Shown piece by piece: positions 59,930-64,000 of a stretch of DNA of 64,000 nucleotides. Source of the stretch: UBA4738 sp002413305. GTDB lineage: Bacteria; Actinomycetota; UBA4738. The number at the start of each line of letters is the position of its first letter. The first letter of the stretch is position 1. Made by a program: the position numbers and the translations under genes. Where the stretch lies: positions 124,001 to 188,000 of the forward strand of contig DAIUAM010000001.1 in NCBI GenBank assembly GCA_036847185.1, read 5' to 3'. A model generated the notes under the pieces. It worked only from the letters and a program-made list of their open reading frames with translations. It was not told the DNA's origin and made no database searches.

Positions 59930-61461
59930 GCACCGAGCAACGTTCCCTGGTGGTGTTCGCTCCCCTGCGTGTCGAGGCCGCCGCCGTCCGGCGGGGCCTG
60001 AGGGGCGGGGGCGCCCTGGTGATCCGAACGGGCATGGGGCCGGACCGGGCCCGGGCCGCCGCGAAGTCCCCGGAGCACGCGGAAGCCCGGGCCCTCGCGG
60101 TGGCCGGCGTGTGCGGCGCGATCTCGCCGGACCTGCGACCCGGCGACATCGTGGTGGCCACCGAGGTCCGGACCCCCGACGGACTGGCGATCCGCTGCTC
60201 CAGCGGGCCGCTGGCCGCCGCGCTGAAGGCGCTGGGGTTCGAACCGCACCTCGGGCCGATCCTGTCCTGGCCGCGGATCGGCGACCGCGACGAACGTGAG
60301 GCGATGGCCGCCACGGGGGCCATCGCGGTGGACATGGAGTCGGCGTGGCTTGCCGAGGCGGCAGCCGGGCGGCCGTTCGCGGTGCTGCGGGTGGTGGTCG
60401 ACACGGTGGAGCGCGATCTCGGCCACGTCCTGGCCACGGTCACCGGCGGCATCCGCGCGCTTCGGATCCTCCGCCGCGCCGTCCCCGCCATCCCCCGGTG
60501 GGCGGCCGGGACCAGCGCGGAGCCCCGGTGGGTCCTGCTGGCCGGGCCCCGTTCGTTCTGCGCGGGCGTGGAGCGGGCCATCGAGATCGTGGAGCGGGCC
60601 CTGGCCCTCTACGGTCCGCCGGTGTTCGTGCGCAAGGAGATCGTCCACAACCTCCACGTGGTCCGGGACCTCGAACGCCGGGGTGCGGTGTTCGTGAACG
60701 AGGTCGAGGAGGTACCGGAGGGGGCGACGGTGGTGTTCTCGGCGCACGGCGTGGCACCCCGGGTGCGCGCGGACGCCGAGCGCCGCCACCTGCAGGTCAT
60801 CGACGCGACCTGCCCCCTGGTGACCAAGGTGCACGCCGAGGCGCGGCGGTTCGCCCGGGCCGGGTACGCGATCGTCCTGGTCGGGCACGAGGGGCACGAG
60901 GAGGTCGAGGGCACCACCGGTGAGGCGCCGGGGGCCATCCGGCTGCTGAGCCAGGCCGACGAGGTCGACGCGCTGGACCTGAACGGCCACCGCCGGGTCG
61001 CCTACCTTACCCAGACCACGCTCGCGGTGGACGAGGCCGACCAGGTGGTCGCAAAGCTCCGCGAACGCTACCCGGATCTGGCCGGTCCCGGCTCTGATGA
61101 CATCTGCTACGCCACGTCGAACCGCCAGGACGCCGTGAAGGCCCTGGCCGGCGAGTGCGACGTCCTGCTGGTGATCGGTTCCACCAACTCCTCGAACTCC
61201 CGCCGGCTGGTGGAGGTCGCGGCCCGCGAAGGGTGTCCCGCCTTCCTTCTGGACGACGAGACGGAGATCGACCCGAGCTGGCTGGCCGGCACTCGCACGG
61301 TCGGTGTGACGGCCGGTGCATCGGCGCCCGAGGTCCTGGTGGATCGCGTGGTCGAGGCGCTTGCCGGCCTCGGCCCGATCGAGGTCCAGGAGCGCCACGT
61401 GGTCGCGGAGTCCCTGCAGTTCACCCTCCCCATCGAGCTACGAACCGGAGGCGATCGCTGA
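59926..61461 (+). CDS. HpnG-like nucleosidase fused to IspH
   Basis: A 511-residue fusion. Residues 1 to about 195 are a phosphorylase-superfamily domain like HpnG, with the DMESAW motif at 136-141; HpnG releases adenine from adenosylhopane. Residues about 200-511 are a complete 4-hydroxy-3-methylbut-2-enyl diphosphate reductase: Fe-S cysteines Cys212, Cys296 and Cys394, histidines in VHNLH, FSAHG and GHEGHEE, and TNSSNS. IspH makes the C5 isoprenoid precursors. The join is a short Ala/Pro linker, and no stop or frameshift is present. ATG 59926 overlaps the cyclase stop. One protein thus serves both the first and a late stage of hopanoid synthesis. It may be the only IspH in the cell, but this cannot be seen here. 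Confidence 0.9.
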   Translation: MSTEQRSLVVFAPLRVEAAAVRRGLRGGGALVIRTGMGPDRARAAAKSPEHAEARALAVAGVCGAISPDLRPGDIVVATEVRTPDGLAIRCSSGPLAAALKALGFEPHLGPILSWPRIGDRDEREAMAATGAIAVDMESAWLAEAAAGRPFAVLRVVVDTVERDLGHVLATVTGGIRALRILRRAVPAIPRWAAGTSAEPRWVLLAGPRSFCAGVERAIEIVERALALYGPPVFVRKEIVHNLHVVRDLERRGAVFVNEVEEVPEGATVVFSAHGVAPRVRADAERRHLQVIDATCPLVTKVHAEARRFARAGYAIVLVGHEGHEEVEGTTGEAPGAIRLLSQADEVDALDLNGHRRVAYLTQTTLAVDEADQVVAKLRERYPDLAGPGSDDICYATSNRQDAVKALAGECDVLLVIGSTNSSNSRRLVEVAAREGCPAFLLDDETEIDPSWLAGTRTVGVTAGASAPEVLVDRVVEALAGLGPIEVQERHVVAESLQFTLPIELRTGGDR

Positions 61462-62468
61462 TGCCCGTGTCCGTCCGGCAGCAGGTCCGGGTCGGGACCT
61501 ACCTGTTCCGCCAGAAGCTCCACCGGCGGGAGAAGTTCCCCCTGCTGGTCGAACTGGAACCGCTGTTCGCGTGCAACCTGGCATGCGCCGGCTGCGGGAA
61601 GATCCAGTACCCCGCCGGCATCCTGAAGCAACGCATGTCGGTGGAGACGGCGGTGGCGGCGATCGAGGAGAGCGGCGCGCCCATGGTGTCGATCGCCGGC
61701 GGCGAACCGCTCATCCACCCCGAGATCCATGAGATCGCGGCCGCGCTGATCCGGCGGAAGCGGTTCGTTTACCTGTGCACGAACGCCCTGCTGATGGAGA
61801 AGAAGCTCCACCTGTTCGAACCATCACCGTACTTCGCGTGGGCCGTGCACATCGACGGGATGCGCGAGCGCCACGACGAATCGGTCTGTCAGGAGGGCGT
61901 GTTCGACAAGGCCGTGGAGGCGATCAAGGCGGCCCAGGCGGCGGGCTTCCGGGTCACCACCAACACCACCTTCTTCAGCCACGACACGCCGAAGACCGTC
62001 CGCGACGTGCTGGACTTCCTGAACGACGAGCTCAAGGTCGACGCGATGATGATCTCCCCTGCCTACTGGTACGAGAAGGCGCCGGACCAGGAGCACTTCC
62101 CGCCGGTGGAGATGACCCGGAAGCTGTTCAGCGAAGCCTTCGCCGACGGCCGGCGTAAGAAGTGGAAGTTGAACCACTCCCCCCTGTTCCTGGACTTCCT
62201 GGAGGGCAAGGTCGACTACGAATGCACCCCGTGGGGCATCCCGTCGTACTCGATCTTCGGCTGGCAGCGGCCCTGCTACCTGCAGGCGGACGGGTACTGC
62301 CAGACCTACCAGGAACTGGTCGAAACCACCGACTGGTCGAAGTACGGCCGGAAGAGCGGGAACCCGCAGTGCGCGAACTGCATGGCCCACTGTGGCTACG
62401 AGCCCACCGCGGTCCTGGCGACGATGGGTTCGCTGAAGCAATCGATCCGGGCGATGGTCGGGGGCTGA
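61461..62468 (+). CDS. hpnH: Adenosyl-hopene transferase HpnH (radical SAM)
   Basis: A 335-residue radical SAM enzyme. The cluster motif C-x3-C-x2-C is CNLACAGC (Cys38, Cys42, Cys45), followed by SIAGGEPLIHPEI. The C-terminal part has further cysteines (CANCMAHC) typical of HpnH. It attaches the 5'-deoxyadenosyl group to hopene, the first step of C35 hopanoid side-chain synthesis. ATG 61461 shares a base with the preceding stop. It is the last gene of the operon; hpnO, hpnP and later genes are absent here, so further tailoring must be elsewhere or missing. Confidence 0.94.
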   Translation: MPVSVRQQVRVGTYLFRQKLHRREKFPLLVELEPLFACNLACAGCGKIQYPAGILKQRMSVETAVAAIEESGAPMVSIAGGEPLIHPEIHEIAAALIRRKRFVYLCTNALLMEKKLHLFEPSPYFAWAVHIDGMRERHDESVCQEGVFDKAVEAIKAAQAAGFRVTTNTTFFSHDTPKTVRDVLDFLNDELKVDAMMISPAYWYEKAPDQEHFPPVEMTRKLFSEAFADGRRKKWKLNHSPLFLDFLEGKVDYECTPWGIPSYSIFGWQRPCYLQADGYCQTYQELVETTDWSKYGRKSGNPQCANCMAHCGYEPTAVLATMGSLKQSIRAMVGG

Positions 62469-62480
62469 GCCGCAGCTCAG
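62465..62480. terminator. Hairpin formed by convergent stop codons (hpnH/DUF2330)
   Basis: CTGAGC (62465-62470) and GCTCAG (62475-62480) form a perfect 6-bp stem with a CGCA loop. It contains the TGA of hpnH and the complement of the TGA of the DUF2330 gene. It is a possible bidirectional terminator without a T-run. Confidence 0.4.
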
Positions 62481-63520
62481 GCGACGCCGGGCCGATCCAG
62501 CACGCCTGATCGCGGTCGCCTCCACAGCAGCCACGCGGCGAACAGGCCTAGGACGGCCACGGCGGCCACCAAGGGCCCGGCCCACGGATCGGAGTTCGGC
62601 ACGTCCACGACCTGACTCTGATTCCTGGCCAGCGCGGTGGCCCGTTCGCCGTCGAACGCGAGGTCCGAACCGATCGAGGCGGCGGTGGCGTGCAGCGTCA
62701 GCGCCGTGAACCATGCGGTACGCGGAACCCACGCCATCCCCTGGTCGATCCGGAGGTCGTGGAGGAGGGTGGGGCTCGCCCAGCCGGAGGCCCGGGTGGT
62801 CATCCCGAGCATCCGGGCATCGACCGGCGCCACAGCCGGCGGCCCATCGGTCAGCACGAACAGGTCCGCGTCGACCAGCTCGGTCGCTTCCTTGCCCAGC
62901 GCGAGGATGCGGAGCGGGATCCATGGCCCGGGCGTCTTCACCACGAACTGGATCGTCTGCCCCTGACCCTGGATCAGGCCCGTCCCTGCCGCCGTCGCCC
63001 GATCGAACTTCGCCAGGGCGAACACCGCGCCGGACGAAGCGTAGCGCCCCAGCACCCTCGGCGCGTCGGACGTCAGGTCGAACCCGTTCCGCTGCGCCCA
63101 CCGGGCGACGTCGGCTCCGCCTCCCCGGACCACCGTGACATCGAGCGCTTCGATCTGGACCTGCTGGAGGACCTGCACGCGACCCGCCGTTGCCGCGAAC
63201 ACCGCTTTGTCCAGCGGCCCGGGGACCGGCGGGTTCACTTCGCGCTCCAGCCGTTCGAGCGTCCAGTTGCCGCCCTTGACGATCGAGACCGGGGCGCCGG
63301 GCAGCGGCACGATGTATCCGAAGCTGTCGGCGGTGCCCGCGAACCGGAACCCGGTGACGTAGTGCTCGTAGCCGGTGTGCCAGGCGGCCAGCGTGGTGGC
63401 CTTCTGAAGGACCTCCGCATGACCGGGAGCGACGAGCCCACCGCAGGCGAACGCGGCCGCCGGACCGAGCGTGAGAAGCGCGAGGGCAAGTGAGGAAACG
63501 GTGAGCAGGCGCCGTGTCAT
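62477..63520 (-). CDS. DUF2330 exported membrane-anchored protein
   Basis: A 347-residue protein with a signal peptide (LTVSSLALALLTLGPAAAFA) followed directly by CGG, a large exported domain and a C-terminal membrane helix (LVAAVAVLGLFAAWLLW) with a basic tail. The CGG after the signal, the TGFRFAGTADSFGYIVPLPG stretch and RVQVLQQVQI are characteristic of DUF2330. The function is unknown. It converges with hpnH, sharing only 9 bp of spacing. The ATG at 63520 has GGAGG upstream (minus strand). No link to hopanoids is evident. Confidence 0.85.
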   Translation of the reverse strand: MTRRLLTVSSLALALLTLGPAAAFACGGLVAPGHAEVLQKATTLAAWHTGYEHYVTGFRFAGTADSFGYIVPLPGAPVSIVKGGNWTLERLEREVNPPVPGPLDKAVFAATAGRVQVLQQVQIEALDVTVVRGGGADVARWAQRNGFDLTSDAPRVLGRYASSGAVFALAKFDRATAAGTGLIQGQGQTIQFVVKTPGPWIPLRILALGKEATELVDADLFVLTDGPPAVAPVDARMLGMTTRASGWASPTLLHDLRIDQGMAWVPRTAWFTALTLHATAASIGSDLAFDGERATALARNQSQVVDVPNSDPWAGPLVAAVAVLGLFAAWLLWRRPRSGVLDRPGVA

Positions 63521-63647
63521 GAGGGACCTCCTCCGGGAGACCGGCCACCCCGGGCCGTCGCGGCCGGGGACCGGGTACCTTCGTGTCCCGCCTCCGACGG
63601 CGTGGCGGCCAGATGCGGTTCCCGGACGGAGCGATCCGCGGACGCTT

Positions 63648-64000
63648 CTACTGGAACCGCGTCAGCCGCCGGTACAGGGACGGCAACGCGCCGTGCAACC
63701 ACGCCGGGAACGCCAGCCAGTGCGGGACGAACACCTGCGCACGATCGAACCGGATGGCCCGCGCGATCTCCACCGCGACGCGTTCCGGCGTGACCATCCT
63801 CGGGAAGCGCCGCTCGTAGCCGTGGCCGGCCCGCTCGAAGAACGCCGTGTCCACCGGCCCCGGCGAGACCACCGAGACGCGGACGCCGAGGCCGCGCAGT
63901 TCGACCCGCAGCGCGTCGGACAGCACGATCAGGCCGGCCTTCGTCGCCGAGTACACGGCCTCCCACCCGACGCCAACGTGGCCGGCGATCGACGCCACGT
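63648..64000 (-). CDS. Short-chain dehydrogenase, C-terminal part
   Basis: The gene enters from beyond the right edge, so only the last about 117 residues are seen. YSATKAG is the catalytic Y-x-x-x-K, and VVSPGPVDTAFF binds the nicotinamide, as in classical SDR enzymes. The C-terminal region ends LPSLYRRLTRFQ and is basic. The cofactor-binding N terminus and the start are outside the window. The substrate is unknown. It is separated from the DUF2330 gene by about 127 bp. Confidence 0.85.
   Translation of the reverse strand, partial: VASIAGHVGVGWEAVYSATKAGLIVLSDALRVELRGLGVRVSVVSPGPVDTAFFERAGHGYERRFPRMVTPERVAVEIARAIRFDRAQVFVPHWLAFPAWLHGALPSLYRRLTRFQ

Noticed and set aside
1..64000. CRISPR arrays, insertion sequences, phage genes
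   Set aside because: No direct-repeat array, transposase, integrase or terminal inverted repeat was seen on either strand.

Overview
The window is very GC-rich and densely packed, with many start codons overlapping the preceding stop (ATGA, GTGA, TTGA). Several genes point to Actinomycetota: an AftD-like arabinofuranosyltransferase homologue, two DUF3068 proteins, an Mtb12-like lipoprotein, a dodecin, a Streptomyces-like hopanoid operon, and several probable leaderless genes. The signal recognition particle RNA is the large form with an Alu domain, unlike the small RNA of Streptomyces and Mycobacterium. I therefore favour a deep-branching, probably uncultivated actinobacterium. This is inference, and no 16S gene is present.

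Layout. 1-891 is the end of a PLL-like beta-propeller gene, followed by tRNA-Pro(CGG). 1088-6131 holds a cyclase/ATPase/TPR signalling protein, a lipoprotein and a stand-alone rpsD. 6169-23511 is an envelope-glycan locus: GDP-mannose dehydratase, a flippase fused to a glycosyltransferase, methyltransferases, glycosyltransferases, an acetyltransferase, tandem DUF3068 proteins, a 1323-residue AftD-like protein and a phosphodiesterase. 23522-27225 adds an acyltransferase/esterase pair and a GT-C mannosyltransferase-like protein. 27226-32364 is a damaged stretch with a truncated phosphoesterase, a frameshifted PIG-V-type mannosyltransferase and a twice-frameshifted PQQ-propeller/phosphoesterase fusion. 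32622-38929 holds a deacetylase, a DMT transporter, a three-gene sugar/lipid glycosylation operon, MazG and an M55 peptidase. 38961-42134 encodes two secreted proteins. 42255-46184 carries asd-lysC, a PlsY-like protein and DegV. 46226-51311 carries an MFS exporter, recR-dnaX, the SRP RNA and ilvE. 51377-52438 is dodecin plus a second DegV.

52522-62468 is the best-defined system. A MerR-TetR hybrid regulator precedes a promoter and an 18-bp palindrome, then an eight-gene, fully coupled operon: yjbQ, hpnC, hpnD, hpnE, a prenyl synthase, squalene-hopene cyclase, an HpnG-IspH fusion and hpnH. It would supply prenyl precursors, make squalene, cyclise it to hopene and start side-chain extension. 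A DUF2330 protein and a truncated SDR gene close the window.

The main points of interest are the large SRP RNA, the HpnG-IspH fusion, the hopanoid control region, the flippase-glycosyltransferase and PQQ-phosphoesterase fusions, the altered zinc site in ribosomal protein S4, and hairpins built from convergent stop codons.
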